Positions 1 to 11,770 of a stretch of DNA of 64,000 nt are shown in pieces. Every line of letters begins with the position of its first letter. The first letter of the stretch is position 1. Made by a program: the position numbers and the translations under genes. The notes under the pieces were generated by a model. That model saw only the letters and a list, made by a program, of their open reading frames with translations, was not told the origin of the DNA and ran no database searches. The DNA is from Siderastrea siderea (Eukaryota > Cnidaria > Anthozoa > Scleractinia > Rhizangiidae), in contig OZ034970.1 in NCBI GenBank assembly GCA_964030785.1, forward strand, positions 23,126,935-23,190,934, in the 5' to 3' direction.

Positions 1-397
1 GATAAACACTGTGACAGTCATTATGTTATGGACAAAACACACCTAAAAACTGCAACAGTTTTGTTCATTTGTCACTAAGCTAATTTATTTATTACATCAT
101 ATAAACACATTGCATATAATTAACTTACATATAAGGCAATTAATTAACAATAATATCATAATTTAGGTTTTATATAACTATGAGATAACCATATTATTTG
201 ATAATTACAACTGAATATGGTGCAAATTTCAGCTAATCAAAAGTTAAATAGCAATGGCAACTGCACAAAAGCAATGATTCCCTAGAGATGCTGTAGAAAC
301 TGACAGGTAATAATTTAAGAATGATTTACATGACCTGAGGTTCACCAATCAAAGAACTGTGACTACTCGCCCAGTTAAGATCTGAGGTAGTCTACAG

Positions 398-1458
398 TTA
401 GCTTCTGTACTTGCCTGCACTTTTGAGGATCTGCGCAACTCTGTTGCTCTTGTTAATCATGGCTGTGTCATAAGCTGTATTACCAAAGTCATCTTTTTTG
501 GTTATATCAGCATTATTCCTCAAAAGCTCTACCACACAGTCTGTATTATTCATTGATGCTGCAATATGAAGAGGTGTGTAGGCGCCATTGGCTTGTGCAT
601 TTGGATTGGCACCATGGCGAAGCAAAACCCTGACGACACTGGTTTGAGAGTTCAAGGTAGCTTCATGAAGTGGGGTAAAACCCAGGAAACCTAACTTCTC
701 ATCCAACTTGTTCACGTCTTCAATTCCTTGAAGGTAAGACTCAATTGCAGGGATATTTCCTTTACGACATAGGGAATGCAGTTCACCAGTGGGTAATGCC
801 AACATCCTCTATTAAAGGGAATAAAAATATCATGTACTAACAGTTAATCCATGTCAGGCATGACCAGTGTTTGGAAGGTTTGATTGCAGAAACAATTACA
901 TGTCATATTGAATGAAATCAATTATTCAAATTCGCAAAGAAGAATTCACTTGGGAATGTGTTGTCGGATTCTGATTGCCATGAACACTTCTTTACTTTAA
1001 ATTAAAGATTTAATTTCATTTTAATGTACCAGCTAATAGTTCTTCACTCAAACCGACCCATACATTTGGAGCTTTAGAAACATGCAGATCAGCATTGCAT
1101 AAAATCACTGTGATTAAGAGTATTATAACTTATGCATGTTTCTGCAAGTCATTCACTATTTTGGTCACCCAACAAACAAATTGATGCAAGTTGCTCTCTA
1201 GGTCTGAGTATTCATTTACTTTGGCGCAGGTGTGCATGGCAGGCTGCATGCATTCATATGGCTTTCTTTCATATTACACACAGCTGACCACATATATGTA
1301 TTTGAGAAGTATGAATGTTAATCATCATCATCATCATTATCATTATTATTCAATATGTTCACAGCATTTGATGTTTATAACAAAGCTGCTATTTTCTAGA
1401 GCACCAAGTAACAATCAGTTGCCTAAGAAAACCTACATCTCAAAAGTACATTACTATA

Positions 1459-1496
<38 letters not shown>

Positions 1497-2241
1497 AACT
1501 ATTATTATTATTATCATTATTATCAAGTATTATTATTATTATTCAAGAAGTTCATAGCATACGATTAAAGCTGCAGCTGCTATTTCCTAGGATGCCACGT
1601 AACAATCAGTTGCCTAAGGAAACCTAGATCTCATATTAAGTATACTTGATTATTATGATTATAATTACAATTATGATTAAGATTATTATTATTATTATTA
1701 TTATTATTATGATTAAGATTATTATTATTATTGTTATTATTATTAGTATTGTTATTATCATCATCGTCACTCATCATCATTATATTGGGACTTGCATCTC
1801 CTTAATTGGCCACTGTTTGGGAATCAGTAAGTGTAGTATGTAAATAAGAAAAAACTTCAGCCCGTAGTGAAATGCAGTATCACCTTGAATTATAATAGCA
1901 AGGCATATCTTCTTTTTGTTATTACATATCTAGATCTGTTTATTTATTATGTATTTCTCACCTAGTAATATGCTATTTGATAGTATCAATGCATGCAATT
2001 ATCATAATTAATCCATTGTTACTGACAGTGATGGGAGTCCCATCAGAGCATGTCCTAGACTACTAAAAACATGATAAACTTAAGGAAATTAAATGGGTCA
2101 TTAAGTGGAGAAGCTCAGTGGGGGAGGAAATGCTAATCATATTATGTTTGATTTATTGTGTTTGATTTGATTACTAATTTATTATATTTCAGTCTGTTCA
2201 TTCTTTACCTCATATTCATTACGATCATAAAATGCCATAAC
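398..2241 (-). CDS. small ankyrin-repeat protein, two coding exons
   Basis: The main exon (808-398) encodes about 136 residues with recognisable ankyrin repeats: a weak first one (LHSLCRKGNIPAIESYL), then two good ones containing TPLHEA and TPLHIAA, and a last degenerate one (GNTAYDTA) before the stop. Ankyrin repeats are protein-binding scaffolds, so no enzymatic role is implied. On the minus strand the exon is preceded by a pyrimidine-rich tract and AG (acceptor at 809-810). A 33-base upstream exon at 2241-2209 has a TTTCAG acceptor and a GTAAAG donor, is open in phase 0, and contains an ATG at 2238. Joining it gives a 146-residue protein starting MAFYDRNEYE. The internal ATG at 805 is the alternative start. 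Possible non-coding upstream exons lie near 2570-2640 and 3344-3432, both with GT donors. The splice model is my inference; the repeat assignment is secure. Confidence 0.75.
810..1316. other. intronic or intergenic AT-rich DNA
   Basis: This stretch lies between the two proposed ankyrin exons. I see no coding frame, no inverted repeat and no promoter-like element. Confidence 0.4.
1317..1780. repeat. duplicated segment with ATT/ATC microsatellites
   Basis: A segment of about 70 bases sharing AACAATCAGTTGCCTAAG and nearby sequence occurs at about 1380-1450 and again at about 1566-1640. Each copy is followed by trinucleotide runs of the TAT/ATT type. The long Tyr/Ile/His runs that appear as ORFs here are only translations of the microsatellites. 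Confidence 0.7.
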
Positions 2242-2244
2242 CTG

Positions 2245-4600
2245 AAACAAAGGAATGAGAACATAAGAATAAAAAAAAATTATACAGTTATTTTTAACCG
2301 CATCAAAGTATCGAATTAATTGGAATCAATATGCACCACATGTGGTGCATGTGTGACAGTTTACTACAACTGCTAGATTATTCATTTGATTAGTGATAGG
2401 CATACCCAAGGCATGGACAGGAAAATAGCACCATATAAATCTACACCTGAACTTCCTTTTCATTAAATTATTATTATTATTATTATTAAATATTATTATT
2501 TATCTATTACTAAAATTCAATAGAATTATTGGTAGTACTTTATCAATTACTTTTATCACATCAGAGAGTACCTGAATAAGCATCATCCCCAGAAAAAAAA
2601 CTCATGTTGACAAGTAGTTTCAACCCATTGACCCTGGTTTGAAGAGGCTTGAAAGGGTCCTTAGGTGTTTGTGCATATAGCCTACAAGCGTCGGCTGAGT
2701 GAAGCCGACGCTTGTGGACACAGGAAAACACAGTGAAAACACAGTGTAAAATCATGCGAACTGGAAAATATAAACCCTTCATGAAAGATTTGTTTTTATC
2801 TTACCATTCTTTTCACTGCTACACAACACAAAATACAAAATGCACTGGAAATAGATTTCCATCAATCAAACACCACCGGTACCTTATATACAGAAGCTGG
2901 GCTGCCAAAGCATGGCTTCCAATGACCATCCATTTGCTCCCCCCCCCCCCCCCCACCTTACCAGAATTTCCAATGATCATCCATGGAGAGGGTATACATG
3001 GATATTTTCTGGTACTGCACATTCATACCTGAAATTCACCTTGATTGGGACTCGATATTCAGCAGAGCAAACAAAATGGTGGCTTGAAAACATCAACTAG
3101 TGATGACCTTTACAGTGACAGCCTCCTAGATCGAGGACTTTCATCCCGGGAAGAATATTTTCATGGAATGTTTTGTCATGTTTCATCCTGGGATGACAAT
3201 ACATCCTGACCGTGCTTCGGGCGGGGATGGAATCATTCCCGGGAAAGAACCATGAAAACAGCAACAAAGAAATGAACAGGACGAGACGAACTCATAAGAC
3301 ACACTTCCGGTGAATTGGACATATCTTAATTAGCTTACCTTAAGTTTTCAGTGGAGGCCTTAGTTCAAGCAGGACCATCTCATTTCGCAGGAATCTCGCC
3401 TTTTTCTTGAGAAGGCTACAGTCTCATTCTGGTGTAGGAGAAAAAAAAACGATAAAAGTTCGTACAGGTTTGACTGTAGTATACACTACCGAGTGCGCAT
3501 GAAATGCATCTGACTAGAATGGAAAACAACTACCTTACTACAGCTTTTTATGACTATGAATTTTAATTAGCAGACAGGATAAAGGTAGAGACCTTCTATC
3601 TGTATTTTCTACACTTACCTGAATAGAGCAGATAAAAACAAAACGCGCACAATTTAGCCCAAAGTTCGCATCTTTGGCAGCATATTAAACTTTGACTTAG
3701 ACTCTAGTCTGTGAAGGTTGGATCGATTTTGATCACATGACAAGATCACATACCGGAAGTTGGTCGACGGCTTGTCTGCTTTCGATTTCTCTTCTTGGTG
3801 AGTCTACTTTTAGGTTTGTTTCAAATCAAAAAGTGCAGAACAGTTAACTGTTGATATCAAAATCATGCTCGTTAATTTCGAAACATACGATCAGCAATGC
3901 TTTTGTTATGATAAAACTGCTCATGTTCAGTTCAGGGCCGTTGTTTTCCCATAAATCGAAAACATCCGCTAACCGGAAGTATGATCGACTTCGAACAGGG
4001 GTCCCATATCGAATCGAAAAAAGATATCCCTATGCAAATTTTAAGTGGCCAATCAGAGCTGAAAACGGAAGTAACACTGCTGAATCTAAGGACAGCTCCT
4101 TGTGCGTTCCGACTGAAGACTGTGAGTCCGCTGAGTCTATGTCACCCTAGCAAGGAAGAGTTGGCCTTTCTCCCTCCTCTCTACCGCTCTTCCACACTAC
4201 AGTTTTCTGGTCATTGTGGTTGTAAATGGCTATCATGAATATAAAGTTATAGTTACAGTTTAAGAGCACTTCACCGTCGGCTAAAAAGCCACCGAAGAGG
4301 GGTGAAATAAGCATAGGGAACAGTTTGGGGGCTGCTCAAAATACAAAGCGGAAATTTCGATATTAAAATTTGGGGTAGTCAGTGATGTTCATTCCTTGTT
4401 TTCTACGAATTTGACTTGAAGACAACATCATTCTAACTAATCCATCTTTTTTCTGGTTTTAGCGGAAATTTTTACAAACACAATCAGCGTGGTAAGTGAT
4501 TTTCATTTTTAATTCTCTACGAATTTGGCCTGAAGACAAAATCATCCTACTTATCCATCTCTTTTTTATGTGGTATCTGTAATACGAGACGAATACAACA
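2245..4600. other. probable promoter region and repeats, no supported CDS
   Basis: The stretch holds possible 5' non-coding exons of the minus-strand ankyrin gene. It also holds a C-run followed by AATTTCCAATGATCATCCAT at about 2940-3020, a sequence style that recurs near 7610-7740 and so looks like a dispersed repeat. At 3780-3815 a purine/pyrimidine-rich stretch ends in a good donor (GGTGAGTC) on the plus strand, possibly the first non-coding exon of a divergent gene. The ORFs here have no recognisable domains. Confidence 0.3.
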
Positions 4601-4668
4601 ACAACATCCTTTATAAGTCTAGATGGAATAATCATCATGTCGCGAGCGTGGGACAAAGAAAAACTCTG

Positions 4669-4745
4669 AGTCCCCGACGGGAATCGAACCGATGACCTTC
4701 CGTAACACCGGTCGGACGCTCTAACCACTGAGCTACTGGGAGACT
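4669..4745 (-). repeat. tRNA-like sequence, probably the head of a tRNA-derived SINE
   Basis: On the minus strand there is an A-box-like TAGCTCAGTGGT and, 3' of it, a B-box GGTTCGATTCC at the usual tRNA spacing. The ends AGTCTCC and GGGGACT can pair. The spacing between acceptor stem and D stem is too long and the anticodon loop would have 8 bases, so it is not a good canonical tRNA. An internal RNA polymerase III promoter with degenerate tRNA folding is typical of SINE heads, and the AT-rich sequence at 4600-4668 would be the body. I cannot test its copy number here. Confidence 0.55.
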
Positions 4746-5147
4746 TGTGGCGAGCATAAGTCATATTTACTGAGTTCGTGGTGACACGCGTCCTGCATAC
4801 TGCTAGGATCAGCAATGTCGAAGTGCCCTATAGGTGATAAATTGCGTACAAATTTAACTCCTCTGGACCCTGTGTCCGAGCTTAAAATTCACCATCTTTC
4901 TTTATTTATCAACATCCTTTATTTATCCACTATATATGTTTGAAGCAAAAGGCTTGCTTGTGGGGTCGTGTTTCTGGCTACAAGTTAAAACAATGTAACT
5001 ATGTACATTAAAATTAAAATTAATAATAATTATACAAACTAAACAACATGACAGTGGAGAATTCTTGATTTACAGGGTTGTGTATTTTGTAGGTATATTA
5101 CAGGGGCGGGGGAGAACACTTGACCGACTGCGCCTGGGACTTGAAAA

Positions 5148-5212
5148 ATGTCGGCTTTCTCTCCCTCGAATTTCACAGGATTCGGAAAATCAGTCGAAAT
5201 GATGACTTCAAG
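5148..5212 (+). CDS. candidate first coding exon of an unknown gene
   Basis: An ATG at 5148 opens a frame beginning MSAFSPSNFTGFGKSVEMM and runs into a strong donor (CAAG|GTGAGTG) at 5212/5213. Upstream at about 5090 is a TTTTGTAG acceptor-like site. I could not identify the following exon. A 1.46-kb transposon begins 345 bases downstream and would lie in the intron. The product is unknown. Support comes only from the start codon, reading frame and donor, so it may be a chance combination. Confidence 0.35.
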
Positions 5213-5557
5213 GTGAGTGATTCTTTATTTAAATAGCCTATGCTGTAGAAAAAGACTCCTTTTCACAGAACATCGCAATGACGGCGTTTCTAACGAGTTG
5301 GAACCCCATTAACACTCTTTGTTTTTTAGAGAGACTGTTCACCACACAGAATCTGAAATACTACTGTATTGTGGTGATTTGCCGCTGTTAACCGCCAAGA
5401 CTTCCCTTTATCTGTTTTCTTTTCTTTTTTCTATATTCTTAAATTCTCAATATATAATTGATCTACATCACAAGTGACCACATCGTAAGACAAACGATAA
5501 CGCTTTATTATCATTTTTTATTAAGTATTATTATACATTCTGATTACTTAAGCTTAA

Positions 5558-7021
5558 TGCGCCGATCAATTCGAAACTTCAACATCCCCCCGGGCATACC
5601 CCGGGCATTTGATTGTGGATCGTGCCCGGGGAGGGGGTGTTGGTTTTGAAACGTGATGTTTACCCCACTTCTTACCACAGGAACTTACTTTTACTTAGAT
5701 ATTATCGAATAATCTTTTCTATCACACCGCGTGTTACTTATTTTATTTACCGTGGTAGACCAGCCCTCGGCTGCTATGTCCGATATAGAAAAATCGTCAT
5801 AACCGCAGGTTTTGCGCACGTGTTTTTGGGTTTGATGTATCCGTAAGGATTTCTGAGTTAGATCAGTTCTAGTGTAGACTTCATTGCGTTAACTTCTACT
5901 CGGCATTGGGCCATAGTTTCTGTCTACAGTGGTATTCATCTACTCTATCAAGTCTAGTGCAGTGCGTGTGCAAACCAAAGTGAGTAATCTATTCCTTATT
6001 TTTAGGCTTAATTCTTAGTTTTTCTTTGTTATTCGTTTTTGTTAAGTTTTGTTTTTCTCGACTATCAGGATAGCCTCTATATCGTTTATATCGAGTTGGT
6101 TAGTTGGCATATCATGCTCGAGACATTAAGAAACTATCTCGCTAGGCTAGGTTTTATCTTATTATAGGGTTAATTCGTCATACACTACTATCCACAATTA
6201 GCCTTCATATAAGGCTTTATCACTTGTTAGCTTTCTATAAGATTAGAATATGCGCAGATTATGTTACGTTTCTACATTCGGACATTATTGCGAATGTTAG
6301 CTATAATTTCTTCATATATTGTTTAGCTTGTATGCTTAGATGTATTAGTCACGTTAGTTCTATTTTCGCTATTGTATTTCAGTTCGAACCGGCATACGGT
6401 TTACGGCAAACGTTTCAACAGCACTAGCACGTGGTTTGAATCAATCCGCATCTTAGTATCGCTCTCAATTGAACTTGTATGGAACATTGAACTCTGCCAA
6501 TTAAACTCTGTTATCGTCGTAATCAGAATTTCTTGTCGAGTTCGTTTATATCACGCACTGCTCTACCCCATGTGATTTACTTGGATTTTGTTTTGGCATT
6601 CTGTCCTTGTGAATTACAGGGGGGAATTTGAACGTTGCGTTGGAAGGGTGGGGAATTTGAACCGGATTTAGCTCTTGTTCTGACGTAATACGCACGTGAG
6701 TTTTTTTCGGTTTTTGCAGGGTTTGACGGATTTACAAGATAGAATTTCGCCTTTGTCAGTGAATAACTCTATCAAAAGGGTCTGTAAAAAAAGTTTGAAG
6801 GTGTCATTACGGCATATATCTCTCAAAAAGGCGTGTAAAGTGTTTGATTGAAGGCGAAATTTGTCTTTGAGGCCGGAGAGGTAGTTCAATAGTAATTGGT
6901 GGGGCATTTGAACGGCTTTTTTGCCCCAAGGGGAGGGAATTTGAACAAGCCAATCTTCAAAAGTTCAAATGCCCGGGGGGTTGCCCGGGGGGGGTGTTGA
7001 ACTTTCGAATTGATCGGCGCA
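5558..7021. mobile_element. 1.46-kb non-autonomous DNA transposon, PIF/Harbinger-like
   Basis: Terminal inverted repeats begin TGCGCCGATCAATTCGAAA at the left end and are mirrored at the right end (7021 inwards). After the shared 20 or so bases both continue into C/G runs with CCCGGGCA. The element is flanked by a 3-base direct repeat TAA (5555-5557 and 7022-7024). A 3-base T(A/T)A-type duplication is characteristic of PIF/Harbinger elements. The interior has no long ORF and holds GGGAATTTGAAC-type subrepeats near 6630, 6905 and 6935, so this is a non-autonomous copy. Superfamily assignment rests on target-site length only. Confidence 0.75.
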
Positions 7022-7024
7022 TAA

Positions 7025-8424
7025 TTGTGCACACTTTCTAGTATAAATAGCTTGGTAATTTCATAATTAAACTGCTACATAAAAGCTGTCTTTAATGAAA
7101 GGCACATGCTGCCTGAAGTCAATATGTCAGCTTATTCATCGCACAGTCCTTATTTACAATCGTGCACTGACACTGTGGTTGTGGACAGAAGATTTATAAA
7201 TCAAGGAATGAACCAGTAACCTTATACGACAAGGTCAATTAGTTCAAGCAACCCAGCCAGATCATAACGGTCATGAATATTTTTCACCAACAGATTTGCC
7301 TGACAGATTATCAAGATTAACAATTAAGTGCAGCCCCAACCTAGTGTATACATAACTTTCCTGGGAATTACAAATACATGTAATTAATAAATAACAAACA
7401 AGTTATCTTGTCAGTAACATGTTGCTGTCAGTGGCTAACAACTAAACTCTTCAGTCCAAACTGGTTTCTGCATGGTAATGTCATTATGGTCACCTACACG
7501 TAATGGATGATGACCAACATCTCTCCCTATACTTTGAATACTGGTTACATGTGTAATGTGTAGTATCAGAAAATATCTTTACTCCCCCCACAGAAGGTTT
7601 TCTGTTTTGCCCCCCCCCCCCCCCCCCTCAAGAGATTCCAGCTTAGCTTCATAGTTTGCTTCTAAAAGTTTGGCTTTTAAGACCCCCTTTCCCCTAGGAA
7701 TTTCCAATGACCTTCCATGGGGTGGGTATCGATTTTTTCCCTCAACTATACAATAACTATAACACAACACTAGACGAGTATTGTTGCTGGTTAACAAATG
7801 TTTGAGAACACATCTGTTGCCTATAACACAGTTCTAAAAGACTGACAAATTTTCAACATCATTATGCATCTATGGTTATTATTATGGATGAGTGATGACA
7901 GTATCTCATCATATTGTACAAGTTGTTATGGTAGCACAAGACTGTTTCTGTTGCTGAGTAACAAGTTTTATGGACGGCAACCGATATACAGGTATTCATG
8001 TCCTAAATGTACAACGACTACTATAATGATGGCTGACAATGTTAACAAACACAGTTCAAAAGAATTACATAGATCAGGGCTCAGAAATCAACATCTCTTC
8101 CTCCCTTGTATGCTACAGGTCATGTCTCCTTACATGACAGACCCGCCACTTTATGAAAAGGAAAGCAATAAATCTTTGTGTCCAGCATGCTTATCAAAGT
8201 GAAAAATCCTGTCCGGAGGCTCAGGAATCTCATGTGAATAGTCTCAAACCATGTGTTGAAAGCAACTTTAGGAGTCTTCACAGCTATCTAGATCAAAATG
8301 AAACAGTTAAAAAACAAAATATTGCTCATTTCCTATTCATTCAAGATCCACTAGATATAATAATTATTATATCTACATTATTATTAATTATTAAACAAAT
8401 ACATGTAAATGTATGTGATAGTAC
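7025..8424. other. non-coding stretch with C-run repeat
   Basis: No supported gene. A poly-C tract at 7611-7628 is followed at about 7695 by AATTTCCAATGACCTTCCAT, the same style as the repeat near 2940-3020. The ORFs at 7864-8428 show no domain and sit in AT-rich DNA. Confidence 0.35.
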
Positions 8425-8970
8425 ATAATAATCTACATGATATAAACATAGTTACATACTTGGGCTCACTCAATTTTATTTTTGTTGTGTATTTTTATTC
8501 ATGAATCTGAACATGCAACTATGCAACTGTATGCCAATAAGCTAAAGATTTGATACAATTTCCATGAATGCAATAGATTTTATTAACCCTTCTACTCCAG
8601 GAGTCAATTATGGAGACATGTGATGTAGCGCTTAAACTTTTGAGTCTGTGGACGAAATCCTATGGTGTGACCATTCAAATAAAATCTCTTTGGCAGTAGT
8701 TTTGCAGGGTACTGTTTGTTTTGGGAGATTTAAAAAAATGAAATTTAGCATTTTCTTGAATTTTTATTTTGGCCACTACTAGGAGTGAAAGGGTTAAGTA
8801 AGTGTATGTGATAATACGTGACAAATATCTACCTGACATTAAACTAGATACATACTTGGGCTTTAAGTTTTGGCTACTCAATTTTATTTTTTTTATTCAT
8901 TTTTATTCACAAATCTGAACGTGTATGTACCTATATGTATGAATGAATGCAATAGATTTTACTAAGGTTG
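8425..8970. repeat. diverged direct repeat pair flanking a MITE
   Basis: The sequence around 8427-8582 (TACATACTTGGGCT, then CTCAATTTTATTTTT, then AATGCAATAGATTTTA) recurs in the same order at about 8825-8966 with many differences. The MITE at 8587-8793 lies between the two copies. Confidence 0.6.
8587..8793. mobile_element. 207-bp MITE with TTAA target duplication
   Basis: TTAA (8583-8586) is followed by CCCTTCTACTCCAGGAGT. At the other end, ACTAGGAGTGAAAGGG is followed by TTAA (8794-8797). Inverted ends starting CCCTT and a TTAA duplication are the signature of piggyBac-type elements. There is no coding capacity. Confidence 0.75.
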
Positions 8971-9593
8971 GTATGTTTTGTACTTGAAGAGACTGAGTAG
9001 AAGTCACTGTGTTGTAACAAAATCAAATAACTACAGGACGCAAAGTGCAGACAATGTGTAGCCTTAGGTGCAAAGTCAATCAAAACAATCATTATTTTTT
9101 TTAAAGCAAAAATGGATAGAAGGTCTTAAAGGCAGATCACGCACAAGTTGTTATCTGTTTTGGTTTTGTTTGTCTTGTTTGTTTTGTTGTTTTCTTGAGA
9201 AACCAGGCAAATACTCGAAACTGAACAAAGGCTGTTCCGGTTTGGTGATTTGTGCAGGAATCAAGTATTGTGAATCAAAAATCAATTATCGAGTCTCGAT
9301 TCTCGATACTTGATCCACGTGAGGATCAATTATTGAGTGTCAACTTACTTTTGAATGGTGCTGTATAACTTGTAGAAAAGTGACCAACATGTTGACGCCT
9401 TTGTATTTTATTACAAAAACATCCACATTACAAACAATGTAACACTGGAATTAAAATTCCAAACAAGCCTGATCAAAGGGCTATTTCCTTTTCTTGTAGA
9501 AATATAAAGGGGATATATTACAAGGGCAAGATAGCTAGATAATCCCGCAACTATCTCGACAGTTTGTATTGTTTATCCCCAATCTTGAACATA

Positions 9594-9768
9594 CAGTGGA
9601 ATCGCGATTTTTTGAACCTCCTGGGGGAAAGGAAATTGGTTCGAATTGTCGGGGGTTGAAAAATTGGGGGTAAAATTACAGTGTTTGACTGGGGAAGGGA
9701 AGCCAGTTTTGGTTCGAATTATTGGGAGGTCTCAGAAACTGAGAGCTTGAGAAATCAGGATTCTGCTG
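9594..9768. mobile_element. 175-bp MITE with TA target duplication
   Basis: Ends CAGTGGAATCGCGATTT and, inverted, CAGCAGAATCCTGATTT are flanked by TA on both sides (9592-9593, 9769-9770). TA duplication and CAG termini fit a Tc1/mariner or pogo/Tigger-type non-autonomous element. Inside, GGTTCGAATT occurs twice. Confidence 0.65.
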
Positions 9769-10047
9769 TATGTTATTACAACGCTGGTTTCTTCGTCTCA
9801 CCTTCCCTAATACCCCCCCCCCCCTCTCCCCTTACCTAGGAATCGCTGCATGAGATAAAATTCATCATTAATTATGCAGTTCTCTTTATTCAGACTTCTT
9901 TTAAAACATCGATATCTAAACACGAAAAAAATACATTCCCATAGAAAAATAAATTGTGTCTACCCATCATCGTAAAACAGAAACTTCGAAAACACAGGAC
10001 TACTAACCTTGAGTCTGCTTGAGAACACAGATGTCAGCCACATCGGG

Positions 10048-10447
10048 AGTTGGTTTCGCTACTGCTTCCAACACTTTTCATCGAGTGTTAATTACCTTCC
10101 CAGTGTTAACACAACATACTGTGACTACCGATGTTTTCTTCATTGTATTATACTCGGGATAGGCTATTTTAATTGACGATTCCTTTGAATCAAGGGTCAC
10201 GAGAGGCAAACGTTTGAGCGACTTTGTTAGAGACGATATCAGGTATCATGTGCGGAGTAGTTTCGATAGAGTAGGACTTCCAGCACTTTACGGCGAGTGT
10301 TAATTACCTTCCCGATGTTAACAATCCAAACTGCTACTGCTGGAGTTTTCTTCATTATATTTCACGCATCATAGGCTATTTAAATTGACGTTTTCACTGA
10401 ATCAGGAGTAACGAGAAGCAAAAGTTTGATAAGCACCTGTTTTGAAA
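10048..10447. repeat. two diverged tandem copies of about 212 bp
   Basis: GAGTGTTAATTACCTTCCC occurs at about 10083 and about 10295 with similar sequence on both sides (TGTTAACA, TTTTCTTCATT, ATAGGCTATTT, AATTGACG). The copies lie immediately upstream of the NB-ARC relic. No coding role is seen. Confidence 0.6.
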
Positions 10448-10642
10448 ATTGCGACATACTCGCCATGACGTTACGCGAAGCTGCCTGGAAAATGCCATCA
10501 AAACTGTACTTAACATTTCTGTTTTGCCAATATATCGACTAAAATAGATGATCCAGCAACTTTGTAACATCTCTGGTGATACAAAACAACAGACCAAGAA
10601 AACACCAATCCAACAACTTCGAAGCCAAAATCCAAGCTCACT

Positions 10643-11770
10643 ATGAGAGGAGCGCATGTGTTGACCTGTTTCTTCCTGCTGGAGGACATTAAGACAAGGC
10701 TGAGCGGGACCAAGCCGGTCCTTAATTTATATGGACCAAACGGGGTTCAGAAAACAACTCTTGGCGAAGAAACTTGCCTGAACTGGCCAGGAAAAGAAAT
10801 TTCTGTCGCCTTAAGAGAGGTAATGGAGATGAAAGACGTCTACGTTCGCGTAATGCTTGCACTTGACACCAGAAGAACAGTCCTAAAATACGAAGAAAAT
10901 CTAGTCATCGAACAACTGCAAAAGGTGAGGGAGGAAAGAGGAGGCGATATCCTATTACTGCTTGACAACGTGGACCGGTTTTCTCAGTGGTGGAGATGAT
11001 GGTGATGATGCCAAGAGCATGAACTCCAGTTTCACCAGCTTTCTTAACAGGCTATTTGAATCCAAGGACAATGATGGGAAGACCCAGTTGAAGGTTCTAC
11101 TTATATCGAGAAAAATGTTTCGAATAGAAGAAGAGATAAAGAAGAAAAAACAAGACAAAGCCTATTCCCTTGATGAAGCCGTAAACTAGAAAGAGATTGA
11201 GGCTTTGAAAGCAGAGCTTTCTACGGAGATTCTTCCAAAGGCCAGTGGAATTTTCATTATGGAAGGCAACCAAACGGAAAAACCTGTGGGGCTGTGTAAA
11301 AGAAAACCTTTACTTCTAATTGGAATGCTGAGACAAGAGATAGCTGATGCTGAGACACTTGCTGAAATGACTGAAAAAGAACTACTCGATGGTGACCCTA
11401 GAGGAGAAGAATGGGACTACAGTAGTGAATAAATTGATAAAGAGGAGACTGTCATGCTTGAGAAAGCTGTTCTTTTTACTTCCTAGTTCTCTTTTACTTC
11501 CTTTTTGCACCGCCGTTACTGTATCATTGTTTTGAAGACCACTTACGTTGGACTGAGGCAGCTGCTTTCGTTTTCGATGCAGACATGTCTGAAGCAATCA
11601 TCGTTCTGGAGGGTTTGAGGAACAGCAAGTTGCTGTCAGTTGACCCAGAAACGACGGAAATCGTGTCTGAAATTCACCCTTTGATGCGAAGCGTTCTGAG
11701 AATTGTTGCAAGCAGCCCTGTTTTTAAACAGGTCAACAAGAACGCCGTAGATTTTGTGATCTCTACATGA
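10643..11770 (+). pseudogene. NB-ARC (STAND NTPase) domain relic
   Basis: The reading frame at 10643-10999 holds a nucleotide-binding core. The P-loop reads YGPNGVQKTTL, close to the NB-ARC consensus but with Gln where the Gly before Lys is expected. The Walker B strand reads DILLLLDNVD. The chain continues in other frames: LLISRK at about 11100 (the sensor strand after Walker B), then a CKRKPLLL segment near 11300 in the position of the GLPL motif, then a possible winged-helix piece at 11585-11770. At least three frame breaks or stops separate these pieces. NB-ARC/STAND proteins are regulated NTPase switches in immune and death signalling. With the TPR pieces at 14.8-15.9 kb this looks like one decayed NB-ARC-TPR gene. 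Some breaks could be introns, but stops within conserved segments argue for a pseudogene. Confidence 0.65.

Noticed and set aside
1191..1843. Long plus-strand ORFs rich in Tyr, Ile and His
   Set aside because: They are translations of ATT/ATC microsatellites, not genes.
4669..4745. Functional tRNA gene
   Set aside because: The anticodon loop and the spacing before the D stem do not fit a canonical tRNA, so a SINE head is more likely.
7579..7797. 72-residue minus ORF with a Gly run
   Set aside because: Spans a poly-C tract in a dispersed repeat. No protein-like features outside it.
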